NCBI GenBank assembly: GCA_014584575.1
Contig: JACTMP010000068.1
Span: 1-64,000 of the forward strand
Direction: 5' to 3'
DNA from: Chloroflexota bacterium
Lineage (GTDB): Bacteria; Chloroflexota; Anaerolineae; Promineifilales; Promineifilaceae
DNA: 64,000 nt
This document shows positions 42,776-51,214 of this stretch, piece after piece (position 1 is the stretch's first letter; each line of letters starts with the position of its first letter). A program made the position numbers and the translations under genes. Below the pieces are notes generated by a model. It did no database searches and was not told the DNA's origin. It was given only the letters and a program-made list of their open reading frames with translations.

Positions 42776-43220
42776 TTTCGATCAGAGCCAGGAGCGATTG
42801 AAAGGCAGCGGCGCGGTCTTCTTGCTGGCGGGCCTGGTTAAAACGTTCCACGTTTTTCAGGCGGCTGGGGGCGGGCGCCTCGTTGGTCAGCCAGCGGTGG
42901 TTTTTCAGGATGCGGGTCATCGTATCATCAATCACATCAAAGGTGAGCGGCTGGCCGATAGAACCGACCAGGTCGTTGATCCCCTGCATGATCAGTTTTA
43001 CGGCCGTGCTATCCTTCTCCAGCCTGGTTTCTGCCTCTTCATCGGGCAGAGCGGCCGTGTCCAGCGCCGTTACTTTGATTCGCGCCAGCCCCCAATTCAA
43101 CAGTTGCGTCGCCTCGTCATCATCCAGATTACTGCGCAGGCTGCTGTTCTCCATTAACTGTTCGGCCCACTGCCGCGCCCGTCGCCGGGCTACTCGTCTA
43201 TCACTTACTGGTTCTTCCAT
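42762..43220 (-). CDS. Hypothetical protein (152 aa)
   Basis: A soluble, helical protein: RRRARQWAEQLMENSSLRSN at the N-terminus, LLNWGLARIKVTALDTAALP in the middle, and TFDVIDDTMTRILKNHRWLT later. It looks like a conserved Chloroflexota-type protein of unknown function. Its last codons and stop fall within the repeat at 42728-42775. It is upstream-adjacent to a cyclic-nucleotide-binding protein on the same strand (48 bp), so a shared transcript is likely. Confidence 0.72.
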   Translation of the reverse strand: MEEPVSDRRVARRRARQWAEQLMENSSLRSNLDDDEATQLLNWGLARIKVTALDTAALPDEEAETRLEKDSTAVKLIMQGINDLVGSIGQPLTFDVIDDTMTRILKNHRWLTNEAPAPSRLKNVERFNQARQQEDRAAAFQSLLALIETDNP

Positions 43221-43240
43221 AATTGTGTTCCGTTAATCAA

Positions 43241-43274
43241 AATCCGATTACCGATAACTGATCACCGATTACCT
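43241..43274. repeat. Heptamer repeat (CGATTAC)n
   Basis: Units CGATTAC, CGATAAC, TGATCAC, CGATTAC. The stop of the CNB gene (43269) is written by it. Only one orientation is clear here. Confidence 0.8.
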
Positions 43275-43748
43275 CTTCAATTTATCAAGAGCAGCGCGCA
43301 GCTCACGCGCTTCTTTACTCAACCGGTTCATGGCGTCAATTGTTTCATCCAGATGGTAGATCACCTCTGTCAGCAAGCCAATGGCTAACTGGGGATCCTG
43401 CTGCACAAAGGGCCAAAACTGGTCGTGTTTGAATTTCACCGCGCGTACGGCCGTGATAGCGGTGCAGTTAGCGTTACGCGGCGACTGGGAAACCATCGCC
43501 AGTTCCCCCAGGATACTGCGGGGGCCACGTTCGCCCACCCTGCTGACGCCTTCAATTTCAATGGCGACACGGCCGTCTACCACCACATACAGATGATCGG
43601 TCAGCGCATCCTGGCGAATGAGTACATCACCGGCCTGGAAAGTCACCTCTACACCGGTCTGGGCAATGGCTTGTAGTCGTTCATCAGGCACATGCCTGAA
43701 GAGGGGCGTCTTTTTCAGAAAAGCTATCGTTGCGGAAGATAGTGTCAT
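43269..43748 (-). CDS. Cyclic nucleotide-binding domain protein
   Basis: 159 residues. CNB fold: FLKKTPLFRHVPDERLQAIA, VTFQAGDVLIRQDALTDHLY, VVVDGRVAIEIEG, the phosphate-binding cassette GPRSILGELAMVSQSPRNAN, and a final coil (LSKEARELRAALDKLK). The cassette has G-E-L-A and R-N-A, fitting cAMP or cGMP binding. No HTH follows, so it is not a Crp-type regulator; likely a receptor or regulatory subunit. Confidence 0.88.
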   Translation of the reverse strand: MTLSSATIAFLKKTPLFRHVPDERLQAIAQTGVEVTFQAGDVLIRQDALTDHLYVVVDGRVAIEIEGVSRVGERGPRSILGELAMVSQSPRNANCTAITAVRAVKFKHDQFWPFVQQDPQLAIGLLTEVIYHLDETIDAMNRLSKEARELRAALDKLKR

Positions 43749-43916
43749 TGGTTAAACCTCGATTTTGCCGGGATTGTACACCAGATCATGGAAAAACACG
43801 TCTGTAGATAGCCGCCAGGACGACAGGAGATTTTTACCTGGCAAGGTGACAAAAATGTCAGATTATGACCCTTGTCGGCATATCAGCATGGTTAAACCGT
43901 TGTTGTTGGGTGAATG

Positions 43917-45644
43917 TCAGGCAGGTTGGAACCATTTGACGGCGTATGGCGCCAGCGATAATTGCACACGGCCGTCCGCCACCACCACCTTTTCCGCGCC
44001 AGACAACACATTCACCAACACAGTAGCATCAGGCACAGTCATTTCCAACCGCACGGGCTGGTTAGAGACATTGTGCAGGCAGAGCAGGCGCTCACGGCCG
44101 TCGGGACTGATGCGCCACAGGGCAAACAGCGCCGGGTGGCAGAACAACACCTGCTGGTCACCTTGCGGGGCAAAGGCCGCCAGAGCAGTGCGCTGGCGCA
44201 GCAAATGGGCATACCCGGCAAAGACCTGGTGGCGCAGCGAAGCCGCGTCTGCCAGTGCATCTATCAGTGCGGATAGCCGGTATTTTTGCCGGTTAATGGT
44301 GCGATTATGCCCCGTTTGCCGTACCCCTTCGCGCCAGTTTTGTGAACCAAACAGGCTGTGAAAATAGATGCCGGGCACGCCCCGCAGCGCCAGCATAATC
44401 GCCTGCGCCGCCAGAAATCGCTGTGTTTTGAGGGCAATCGGTTCATAGGGATTATCGGGGTCGCCCAGGGCGTCCAGGTAGGTGCAGTTCAGTTCGTAGG
44501 GGCTTTGGCTGCCATCGCTGTTGGTTTTGTAATTGACCAGCCCGCCCAATGCCTTGATGCGGTTGGCCATGGCGGTCACGGCCGTGTCCGGCAGCAATCC
44601 GCGCGCCGGCTGCACACCAATACCATCGTGTGAGGCCAGGAAGTTAAAGAATGTTGTCTCGTCAGAAGGGAGCGTCAGCGAATCGGCCCATTGGGACAGG
44701 ATTTCGGCGTTGCCGGTGTGGAAGGCGTGTAGGGTCAGCGGCGGTAGGGGGAAGTTATAGACCAGTTGCGCTTCATCACGGCCGTTGCCAAAGTAGGCGA
44801 TATTCTCAGCGTGGGGTACATTCGTCTCCGTGATCAGGCTGACGTGGGGGGCTACCTGGTTTAAGATGGTGCGCATGAGCTTGACGATCTCGTGTGCCTG
44901 GGGCCGGTGCAGGCAATCGGTACCCATTTCCTTCCAAACGTAGGCGATGGCGTCCAGGCGGATAAATTCCGCGCCCCGGGCCACATAAAAGAGCAGCACG
45001 TCCAACATCGCCAGAAGCACGTCAGGATTGGCAAAGTTGAGGTCTACCTGGTCGGCGCTGAAGGTTGTCCAGACGTGCCGTATGCCCGTTTCGGTGGCAA
45101 ACGGGGTGAGCAAGGGATGGGTGCGCGGGCGAAAAACCAGGGACAGGTCGGCGTCGGGGTCGGCGGTGACGTAAAAGTCGGCATACGGCCGTTCCCTCCG
45201 CAAAAACGCCTGAAACCAGCCACACTGCACGGAGGTATGGTTCACCACCAGGTCAAACATCAGGCGAAAGCGGCCGCCAATCTGGGCTACGTCCGCCCAA
45301 TCGCCCCAGTCCGGGTACACAGCTTTGTAATCAATGACCGAAAAGCCATCATCCGACGAGTAGGGGAAAAAGGGGAGCAGGTGAACGGCGGAAACCAGCC
45401 CGGCCAGGTGGTTTTGCAGAAAGTGGCTGAGGGTGTTTAACGGCCGTTCGCCCGCCGCCTGCACCATGTCGCCATAGGTAATGAGGATGGCATCCTGATG
45501 GGAGACGCGGGGTCGAGTGGACGGCCGTGACGCCCCGGCGTTGGCCTGATAATCTGCCAGCATCCTGTCCAGCCGTTCGGCCGTCGTCGCGGCCACTTCC
45601 GCCCCATAGATCAACCGAAGATGGGAAAGTAAATCCTGGTTCAT
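43917..45644 (-). CDS. GH13_18 sugar phosphorylase (sucrose/glucosylglycerate type)
   Basis: 575 residues. Core motifs: SAVHLLPFFPYSSDDGFSVI, FDLVVNHTS, nucleophile in AEFIRLDAIAYVWKEMGT, acid/base in SLITETNVPHAENIAY, and LASHDGIGVQPARG (His-Asp). These belong to GH13 subfamily 18, which reversibly phosphorolyses sucrose, sucrose-6-phosphate or glucosylglycerate. The K-E-M-G-T and H-D-G-I-G signature fits glucosylglycerate/sucrose-6F phosphorylases more than true sucrose phosphorylase; this is not certain. The ATG overlaps the stop of the upstream gene (ATGA). Confidence 0.88.
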   Translation of the reverse strand: MNQDLLSHLRLIYGAEVAATTAERLDRMLADYQANAGASRPSTRPRVSHQDAILITYGDMVQAAGERPLNTLSHFLQNHLAGLVSAVHLLPFFPYSSDDGFSVIDYKAVYPDWGDWADVAQIGGRFRLMFDLVVNHTSVQCGWFQAFLRRERPYADFYVTADPDADLSLVFRPRTHPLLTPFATETGIRHVWTTFSADQVDLNFANPDVLLAMLDVLLFYVARGAEFIRLDAIAYVWKEMGTDCLHRPQAHEIVKLMRTILNQVAPHVSLITETNVPHAENIAYFGNGRDEAQLVYNFPLPPLTLHAFHTGNAEILSQWADSLTLPSDETTFFNFLASHDGIGVQPARGLLPDTAVTAMANRIKALGGLVNYKTNSDGSQSPYELNCTYLDALGDPDNPYEPIALKTQRFLAAQAIMLALRGVPGIYFHSLFGSQNWREGVRQTGHNRTINRQKYRLSALIDALADAASLRHQVFAGYAHLLRQRTALAAFAPQGDQQVLFCHPALFALWRISPDGRERLLCLHNVSNQPVRLEMTVPDATVLVNVLSGAEKVVVADGRVQLSLAPYAVKWFQPA

Positions 45645-46783
45645 GGTCTCACAACCAGCGGCAGATAAATCTCCATGAGCGGGTCTACGATGATTTCGTC
45701 GTCATCCTGAATGGTGATGATGGCCGATGATTGGCCCAAACGGGCAAAGGTGGGGTCGGCAATGGTCAGGGTGAACTCCCGGTCAGGCTCATCCAGTGTG
45801 TTGTCCAGGATGGGAATAGCTACGCTTTGACTGATAACACCGGGGGTGAAGGTGAGGGTGCCGGAAATAGGCGTGTAATCTGTGCCGGGCACGGCCGTAC
45901 CCGCCACCGTCTCATACCCCACCGTTACCGTAAAGGTGGAGGTGTGGCTGAGTTGCACGTCGAGTACGGCCGTGCCCACCGTCTCCGAAACCGTCAGGCT
46001 GACTGGCTGGACATTGACCAATGGGGTTGTATCAGTCGTGATAGCGGCGTAGGCAATCCAGATTTCACCTTGCGCCGATGAGGTATTGTCGCTGAGGGCG
46101 ATCAGGTTGGGCTGTTCGTAAGGGTCAGGAATAAAGGGGAAGGGAGGTTCCCAGGCCGTATAATCACGCAAAGGCCCGCTCAACACAGGAACACCATTGG
46201 CAGACAATCGGTAACTGCTCTCCACGATTTCCAATTCATAATCCACGATGTCCGTCGTGGTGTCATAAACCACCCCTTCGGCATGGGTAAACAGAGTGGG
46301 TGGGTTGCCGCCTTCTTGCGCCCAGATTTCATTTTCCCAAAAGGCGATTTCGATACCGAGCAAATCTTCGGCAAGCATGGTGATGCTAAACCCGGCGCGA
46401 TTGTTGTTGTTATGGGTCTCACTGTTGATGCGAACGGAAAAATCGAGCCGGAAACCTGCCTGCCGACTCAGGGTTGGGGCTAAGGTGGGGGTGATGGCGT
46501 AACCGGCCAGGTCACTGATCTCCGGCGTTGTGTCCAGAATCGTCAGGCCCAACGCCGGGCTATAGGTTTGGGTCGCCTGCGCCGGTGGGAATGGGAAAAC
46601 CGGGTTCACGGCCGCATACTCAAAATTTTGGGTATCCGGCGTACCGCCCAACGCGCCATCGTACAAAACAAGGGTGTTGGTGGGGGCGGCGGCAACGGCC
46701 GTCTGTAATGTATTCAGCAGCAAATGGGTGGCGAGTACGGCCGTGATGACGGCCGTGCCAATTAAAAATAGTTTCCGTAACAT
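45641..46783 (-). CDS. Exported Calx-beta protein ending in YLPLVVRP
   Basis: About 380 residues from ATG 46783, chosen because GGGAG lies five bases upstream. Signal peptide (LFLIGTAVITAVLATHLLLN, then AVAAA). A beta-rich lectin/laminin-G-like domain spans residues about 80-250, followed by a Calx-beta domain (VSLTVSETVGTAVLDVQLSH ... GTDYTPISGTLTFTPG) that normally binds calcium. The terminal MEIYLPLVVRP is shared by many exported proteins of this phylum and may be a sorting or anchor signal. Odd that its stop overlaps a cytosolic phosphorylase gene. Confidence 0.85.
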   Translation of the reverse strand: MLRKLFLIGTAVITAVLATHLLLNTLQTAVAAAPTNTLVLYDGALGGTPDTQNFEYAAVNPVFPFPPAQATQTYSPALGLTILDTTPEISDLAGYAITPTLAPTLSRQAGFRLDFSVRINSETHNNNNRAGFSITMLAEDLLGIEIAFWENEIWAQEGGNPPTLFTHAEGVVYDTTTDIVDYELEIVESSYRLSANGVPVLSGPLRDYTAWEPPFPFIPDPYEQPNLIALSDNTSSAQGEIWIAYAAITTDTTPLVNVQPVSLTVSETVGTAVLDVQLSHTSTFTVTVGYETVAGTAVPGTDYTPISGTLTFTPGVISQSVAIPILDNTLDEPDREFTLTIADPTFARLGQSSAIITIQDDDEIIVDPLMEIYLPLVVRP

Positions 46784-46832
46784 AAACACTCCCATTAAGA
46801 GGGCCGCCCGATAGAGGTCAAAAAACTGCGGG

Positions 46833-47348
46833 CTATTGGCCCTGACGAACCATTATATAATCAAAATCACCCTCAAGGCCGGATGGCAGGGTAAAACGAC
46901 GCTCACCAATCACCTCAAACCCATACCGTTTGTATAATCTTTGCGCCCCGCTGTTATGCTCCCAAACATCCAGGTAGATGTATTCCGCCTCTTTCAACAG
47001 AGGATGAGCCAAAGCCGCGTCCATCAACGATGAGCCAATGCCCCTATTCTGAAAGTCTCGCCGAACGTATAACCGTTGCAGTTCCTTGCTTTGACTTGTC
47101 GGCGTTTCTACAGGGATGTTGATGTCACTAAAATGCACAAACCCGATCATCTGCCCTTCAAACTCAGCAATCAAAACAACATCGTCCACAACAAACAGTT
47201 CGATATGGGATTCGGAGAGATTAGCTTCCAGATGGGCAGCCAGTTCCACAGGCTCCATTGAATCACCAAAAGTATCCGCATAGGTCTGCCTGGCCAGATG
47301 GGTCAACATAGAAACGTCGTTTTTTTGGGCCTGTCGTATGTTTATCAT
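46833..47348 (-). CDS. GNAT family N-acetyltransferase
   Basis: 171 residues from ATG 47346-47348. GNAT motif A: RLYVRRDFQNRGIGSSLMDA (Q-x-x-G-x-G/A for acetyl-CoA), preceded by the central strands VLIAEFEGQMIGFVHFSDIN, followed by YIYLDVWEHNSGAQRLYKRY and GFEVIGERRF. Possibly acts on a spermidine, amino group or protein N-terminus. The start overlaps the aroE stop by 4 bp, so the genes are coupled. Earlier in-frame ATG belongs to aroE sequence. Confidence 0.88.
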   Translation of the reverse strand: MINIRQAQKNDVSMLTHLARQTYADTFGDSMEPVELAAHLEANLSESHIELFVVDDVVLIAEFEGQMIGFVHFSDINIPVETPTSQSKELQRLYVRRDFQNRGIGSSLMDAALAHPLLKEAEYIYLDVWEHNSGAQRLYKRYGFEVIGERRFTLPSGLEGDFDYIMVRQGQ

Positions 47349-48304
47349 TCGATTACTGCCCACATCAACTGTACATTTGGCTGGTGCCCCGTCCACAGTT
47401 CAAAAGCGCGAACGCCCTGGTTGACAAGCATTCCCAGGCCGTTGGAGGTTGCTAAACCTGCCCTTTGCGCCTGGCGCATGAAGGTGGTCTGGCGGGGATT
47501 GTACACCAGGTCATAGATAAACGCGCCCGGCGGCAGTGGCAGGTCATCGGGCCAGGGCGAGGCTTCCGGGTGGGGGGTCATGCCCAGCGGCGTGGTGTTG
47601 ACAATGAGGGGGGTGGTCAACGTGGCGACAATGGCGGCTAAATCAGTCGTTGACCGTGCCACTACCCCATCGCCCACATACGGCCGTAACGCCGCCGCCA
47701 ATTCTCCTGCTTGCTCAACACGCCGCGCCGCCACCTGCACCCGTCCGCCCGACTTCGCCAGCGCATACACCACCGCCCGCGCCGACCCACCCGCGCCCAG
47801 GATGAGACAGTCACGGCCGTTGACCGCCACCCCTCGTTCGCCCAAATCGGCCAGGAAACCGGCCCAGTCGGTGTTGTAGCCGGTCATGGCGTAATCCGTA
47901 ATCGGTAATCCGTAATCGGTAATCGGTTCACGGTTTACGGATAACGGCTTAAGGCTTACGACAATTGTATTCACCGCGCCGATGGCCTGGGCGGCATCTT
48001 CGAGTTTATCCAGCAGGGGCATGACGGCTTGTTTGTGGGGGACGGTGACGTTGACGCCGCGGAAACCGAGGGCGGGCAGGGCGGGCACGGCCGTTGCCAC
48101 CACCTCAGGCTGTACCGGCAGGGGCACATACACATAATTTAAACCCAGGTCGGCCAGCGCCGCGTTGTGCATGGCCGGGCTGAAGCTGTGCGCCACCGGC
48201 CAGCCGATGATGCCGAGCAGTTGGGTGGAGCCGGTGATCGGTAATCGGTGATCGGTAATCGGTGATGCGTGATGCGTGATGCGTGATATGGGAGGTGTGG
48301 TCAT
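47345..48304 (-). CDS. aroE: Shikimate dehydrogenase with repeat-derived extensions
   Basis: About 319 residues from ATG 48302-48304. Core motifs: LGIIGWPVAHSFSPAMHNAA (substrate), GVNVTVPHKQAVMPLLDKL (catalytic Lys), AIGAVNTIVV, TGYNTDWAGF, LILGAGGSARAVVYALAKSG (NADP) and VNTTPLGM. Residues 2-24 (TTPPISRITHHASPITDH...) and about 120-138 (LSVNREPITDYGLPITDY) are written by heptamer repeats at 48232-48290 and 47890-47945, the second between NTIVV and the conserved GYNTD where a short loop is usual. Start codon overlaps the upstream Nudix stop. Acts in chorismate synthesis with aroA. Confidence 0.92.
   Translation of the reverse strand: MTTPPISRITHHASPITDHRLPITGSTQLLGIIGWPVAHSFSPAMHNAALADLGLNYVYVPLPVQPEVVATAVPALPALGFRGVNVTVPHKQAVMPLLDKLEDAAQAIGAVNTIVVSLKPLSVNREPITDYGLPITDYAMTGYNTDWAGFLADLGERGVAVNGRDCLILGAGGSARAVVYALAKSGGRVQVAARRVEQAGELAAALRPYVGDGVVARSTTDLAAIVATLTTPLIVNTTPLGMTPHPEASPWPDDLPLPPGAFIYDLVYNPRQTTFMRQAQRAGLATSNGLGMLVNQGVRAFELWTGHQPNVQLMWAVIE
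47890..47945. repeat. Heptamer repeat (AATCCGT/AATCGGT)n inside aroE
   Basis: Seven or so near-identical 7-bp units, read in frame as PITDYGLPITDY and neighbouring residues. Same family as intergenic repeats at 43241, 50318 and 60606. Confidence 0.92.
48232..48290. repeat. Heptamer repeats at the start of aroE
   Basis: (GATCGGTAATCGGT) units pass into three GCGTGAT units. Read as the N-terminal extension of AroE, beginning just after its ATG. Confidence 0.9.
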
Positions 48305-48921
48305 GGGGTGTCGAAGTAGGGGATGGGCAGTTCGCCGCGAACGAGTTTGAAGATAAGGGGGACGCGCCCGGCGTGGCCGGGAGAAAGCGGCGGAAGGTCG
48401 TCTTCGGCAAAAAAGCCGACCTCGGCCGCTTCGGCGGTGGGCATTGGGTCGCCTTCGCACATTTCGCTCTGGAACACATACATCAAAACCTGAACATTAA
48501 CCGCGTTACCCCAAATACGAGAATCAAAAATGCCCAACAGCCGGGTGACATTGCCTTTTACACCTGTCTCTTCCCATAATTCACGCACGGCCGTTTCCGC
48601 GGGTGTCTCGCCGATGTCCATGGCCCCGCCAGGCATCGCCCACAGTCCATTATCATGCCGTTTGATCAAGAGCAGTTTGTCGTCTTGGAACACGGCCGTG
48701 TCCACCCCCGAAATCGGGGTGACATGCAAAAGCATATCTTCAAACAGGGGGATGAGTTCCTCCGGATCACGCTGTTGAGCCACACTTACCAATCGTGCAC
48801 TCAAAGCCAGCACCCGACGATAATTTTCGGTGTCATGTGGATTCCTGGCAAAGTAGCGTCCCTGGTTGGCAATGCCACGTAATTCATCGGCAATCTGGTA
48901 TAACGCTTCCGTCGAATTCAC
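48301..48921 (-). CDS. Nudix hydrolase with Nudix_hydro_N domain
   Basis: About 206 residues from GTG 48919-48921. N-terminal helical Nudix_hydro_N-like part (EALYQIADELRGIANQGRYF ARNP), then the Nudix domain: LLLIKRHDNGLWAMPGGAMD with the box GGAMDIGETPAETAVREL then WEETGV. The substrate could be a nucleoside diphosphate-linked compound. The open frame further upstream overlaps aroA and lacks family sequence. The stop overlaps the aroE start. No clear ribosome site before the GTG. Confidence 0.85.
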   Translation of the reverse strand: MNSTEALYQIADELRGIANQGRYFARNPHDTENYRRVLALSARLVSVAQQRDPEELIPLFEDMLLHVTPISGVDTAVFQDDKLLLIKRHDNGLWAMPGGAMDIGETPAETAVRELWEETGVKGNVTRLLGIFDSRIWGNAVNVQVLMYVFQSEMCEGDPMPTAEAAEVGFFAEDDLPPLSPGHAGRVPLIFKLVRGELPIPYFDTP

Positions 48922-48935
48922 CTTCTGCCATCCAG

Positions 48936-48968
48936 AGATTGGTTCAATCTTGGAGATTGAACCAATCT
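48936..48968. repeat. Palindrome AGATTGGTTCAATCT
   Basis: Perfect 15-bp arms (48936-48950 and 48954-48968), loop TGG. Same family as 4216-4248. It lies 8 bp after the aroA stop on the minus strand and immediately before the Nudix gene. Confidence 0.88.
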
Positions 48969-48976
48969 GAAAATCA

Positions 48977-50308
48977 TCATTCCACCCACTGCATGTTTGC
49001 GCCCAACGCCTGCATCGTCTCCACGAAGCCGGGGAAACTGTCGGCCACACAGGCGGCGTCATGCACCAGCGTATCTCCGGTGGCTACCAGCCCGGCGACG
49101 GCCAGGGACATGCCCAGGCGGTGATCGTCGTGGCTGTCTACGGCTGCACCACACGGCCGTACCGGGCCATGCACCGTAAATCCATCCGGGTACTCGGTTA
49201 ACTTGACGCCCAATTTACGCAGTTCCCCGGCCAACACCCCAATACGGTCTACCTCTTTGACCCGCAGTTCGGCGGCGTCGCGCACGGTGCTGCTGCCCGC
49301 TGCCTGCGACGCGGCCACCGCCCAGATGGGCAGTTCGTCAATGCCGCGCACCACACTCTCGCCGTGTACGGCCGTGCTGTGTAATTCATCAAACCGCACC
49401 GTCAGGTCGGCCGCCGGTTCACCGCCCGTCACGCGCTCATTGCTCACCGTAAAATTGGCCCCCATCGCCCGCAGCCATTCCAAAATGCCGGTGCGCGTCT
49501 CGTTCAGCCCCACGTTCTCAATCGTAATCTGCGAATGGGGCACAATGGCCGCCGCCACCAGCGGAAATGCCGCTGAAGACGTATCACTGGGCACCGTCAA
49601 ATCCAAGGGCTTCAATCTCCAATCTCCAATCTCCAATCTCCGTAATCTCACCCACTCCCCCGCCGTCACCACCTCCACCCCCATCGCCGCCAGCATCCGT
49701 TCGGTATGGTCGCGGGCGGGGCCGGGCTGGTACACGGCCGTTTCCCCTGTCGCATACAAACCGGCCAGCAGCACCGCGCTTTTCACCTGGGCGCTGGCCA
49801 CGGGCATTTCATAGTGGATGCCGTGTAGGGCGGCGGGGGTGATGTGCAGGGGGGCACGGCCGTCGGTCGTGTCAATTTGTGCCCCCATCAGCCGCAGCGG
49901 CTCGGCAATACGGCGCATCGGCCGTTTGCGCAGTTGCTCGCTGCCATCCAGCGTCACCGGAAAACGCTGCCCCGCCAACAGCCCCGCCAGCAGGCGGATG
50001 CCCGTGCCCGCATTGCGCAAATCGAGCGGTTTGTCCGACGGCCGTAGCCCATGCAGCCCCCGCCCCTCAATCTGTAAATCCCAGGCCGTGGGCGACTTCT
50101 TGTCAATCTCAATCTGCACGCCCAACGCCCGCACTGCGCCCAACGTCGCCAGCGTATCCCCGGCCGGCAGCCAGCGCCGAATCACACTCACGCCCTCGGC
50201 CACAGCCGCCAGCATGACGGCCCGGTGGCTGATGGACTTGTCGCCGGGCACGGTAATCGTGCCCCGCAGCGGGGTTGTTTGGGGATGAATCAGCAATTTG
50301 GTAGACAT
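48977..50308 (-). CDS. aroA: 3-phosphoshikimate 1-carboxyvinyltransferase (EPSP synthase)
   Basis: 443 residues: TVPGDKSISHRAVMLAAVAE, LDLRNAGTGIRLLAGLLAGQ, LDGSEQLRKRPMRRIAEPLR, QVKSAVLLAGLYATGETAV, DLTVPSDTSSAAFPLVAAAI, ELRVKEVDRIGVLAGELRKL and DSHDDHRLGMSLAVAGL. It joins shikimate-3-phosphate and PEP. Residues about 220-230 (RRLEIGDWRLK) are written by the (AATCTCC)n repeat at 49613-49648. It opens the set aroA-Nudix-aroE-GNAT. The Gly in N-A-G-T-G/A-M/I-R is native (N-A-G-T-G-I-R). Confidence 0.95.
   Translation of the reverse strand: MSTKLLIHPQTTPLRGTITVPGDKSISHRAVMLAAVAEGVSVIRRWLPAGDTLATLGAVRALGVQIEIDKKSPTAWDLQIEGRGLHGLRPSDKPLDLRNAGTGIRLLAGLLAGQRFPVTLDGSEQLRKRPMRRIAEPLRLMGAQIDTTDGRAPLHITPAALHGIHYEMPVASAQVKSAVLLAGLYATGETAVYQPGPARDHTERMLAAMGVEVVTAGEWVRLRRLEIGDWRLKPLDLTVPSDTSSAAFPLVAAAIVPHSQITIENVGLNETRTGILEWLRAMGANFTVSNERVTGGEPAADLTVRFDELHSTAVHGESVVRGIDELPIWAVAASQAAGSSTVRDAAELRVKEVDRIGVLAGELRKLGVKLTEYPDGFTVHGPVRPCGAAVDSHDDHRLGMSLAVAGLVATGDTLVHDAACVADSFPGFVETMQALGANMQWVE
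49613..49648. repeat. Heptamer repeat (AATCTCC)n inside aroA
   Basis: Four AATCTCC units plus a diverged one in the coding strand of aroA, read as RLEIGDWRL in the reverse frame. Same unit as intergenic repeats at 14534, 28263, 51215 and others. Confidence 0.92.
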
Positions 50309-50317
50309 GGTTTTTTC

Positions 50318-50388
50318 GGTAATCGGTGAACGGTGAACGGTAATCGGTGATCGGTCACTGATAACTGATTACCGATAACCGTTTACCG
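50318..50388. repeat. Heptamer inverted repeat (AATCGGT)n
   Basis: Runs of CGGTAATCGGTGAACGGTGA and, after a loop, GATTACCGATAACCGTTTAC. Located between aroA and the SEC-C gene; it supplies the stop of the SEC-C gene at 50383. Confidence 0.88.
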
Positions 50389-51204
50389 CTTGAGGCGTTT
50401 CATCTGCCGCACGACTTTTTGCGTCTTTTTATCCTCGCGGTCGGGGTCCAGCCGGGCGACAGGGGGGCGTTTTTGCACTTCGGCCTGGGCCAGGGCATGG
50501 TGAATGAGCAGGATATTTTTCTCCCGCATGAATTGTTCGTGGGTGGCGTCAGGGTGTTCTTGCCGGTAGGCGGCTTCGGCGGCCAACATCTTCTCTTTCA
50601 CATCCTGAATTTCGGCAGCGGGCAAATAGGCGGCATTAGTGCTGAACTCAAGCCGATCTAGCACGGGCACAAGCCGTGTCAGGATGACCTCGCCAATTTC
50701 CACAATACCCCGCCCGCCGGGATCGTAAACGGTAAACTCTTCGCCGGTGAGATAATCGCGCAGGAAAAGAGTCTGACCTTCGTAAGCTGTCAGTTCATAG
50801 GCGCCGGCCGGGGGCGCGTGCCGCCATTCGCCCAGCGCTGCCTGTTGGTGGGTGGACAGGTCTTCGTACCGTTCGTTGTAATAGAGGTTGATGAGGCGAC
50901 GGCCGTCGCTCAGCGTGTAATCAAAGACAAACCAGTCAAAAAAGCGGAGCGCTTCCGGCTGGCTCATCTCTTCGGCATTGTCGAAGGTGTAATACTCGTT
51001 CCAATACAATGGCAGTGCTTTAGCAAAGTCTTCGTTGAACCGCTCGTCGCGGGCAAACTTGAGCAGGTCACGGCGGATATACCGCACCGCTTCCTGCCGG
51101 GCGCGCCGCTCACTCTCTTTGGCCTGGTCTTCTTTCAGGTGGCACTGTTTGTACTTTTTGCCGCTACCACAGTAACAGGGGTCGTTTCGTCCGGGTGTGT
51201 CCAT
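50383..51204 (-). CDS. SEC-C motif protein
   Basis: 273 residues. The N-terminal NDPCYCGSGKKYKQCH is the SEC-C zinc site found at the end of SecA and in many small proteins. The rest is soluble: a charged helix (ESERRARQEAVRYIRRDLLK), then YWNEYYTFDNAEEMSQPEAL and strands around LTAYEGQTLFLRDYLTGEEF. It ends in a Lys/Arg-rich helix (KKTQKVVRQMKRLKR). Function unknown; metal binding is likely. AAGGAAAG before ATG. Confidence 0.87.
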   Translation of the reverse strand: MDTPGRNDPCYCGSGKKYKQCHLKEDQAKESERRARQEAVRYIRRDLLKFARDERFNEDFAKALPLYWNEYYTFDNAEEMSQPEALRFFDWFVFDYTLSDGRRLINLYYNERYEDLSTHQQAALGEWRHAPPAGAYELTAYEGQTLFLRDYLTGEEFTVYDPGGRGIVEIGEVILTRLVPVLDRLEFSTNAAYLPAAEIQDVKEKMLAAEAAYRQEHPDATHEQFMREKNILLIHHALAQAEVQKRPPVARLDPDREDKKTQKVVRQMKRLKR

Positions 51205-51214
51205 GATCTTTCCT

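Noticed and set aside
43765..43795. Short similarity to the aroE segment encoding DLVYNP
   Set aside because: Only about 20 bp match, no further aroE-like sequence follows; chance or a tiny fragment cannot be separated.
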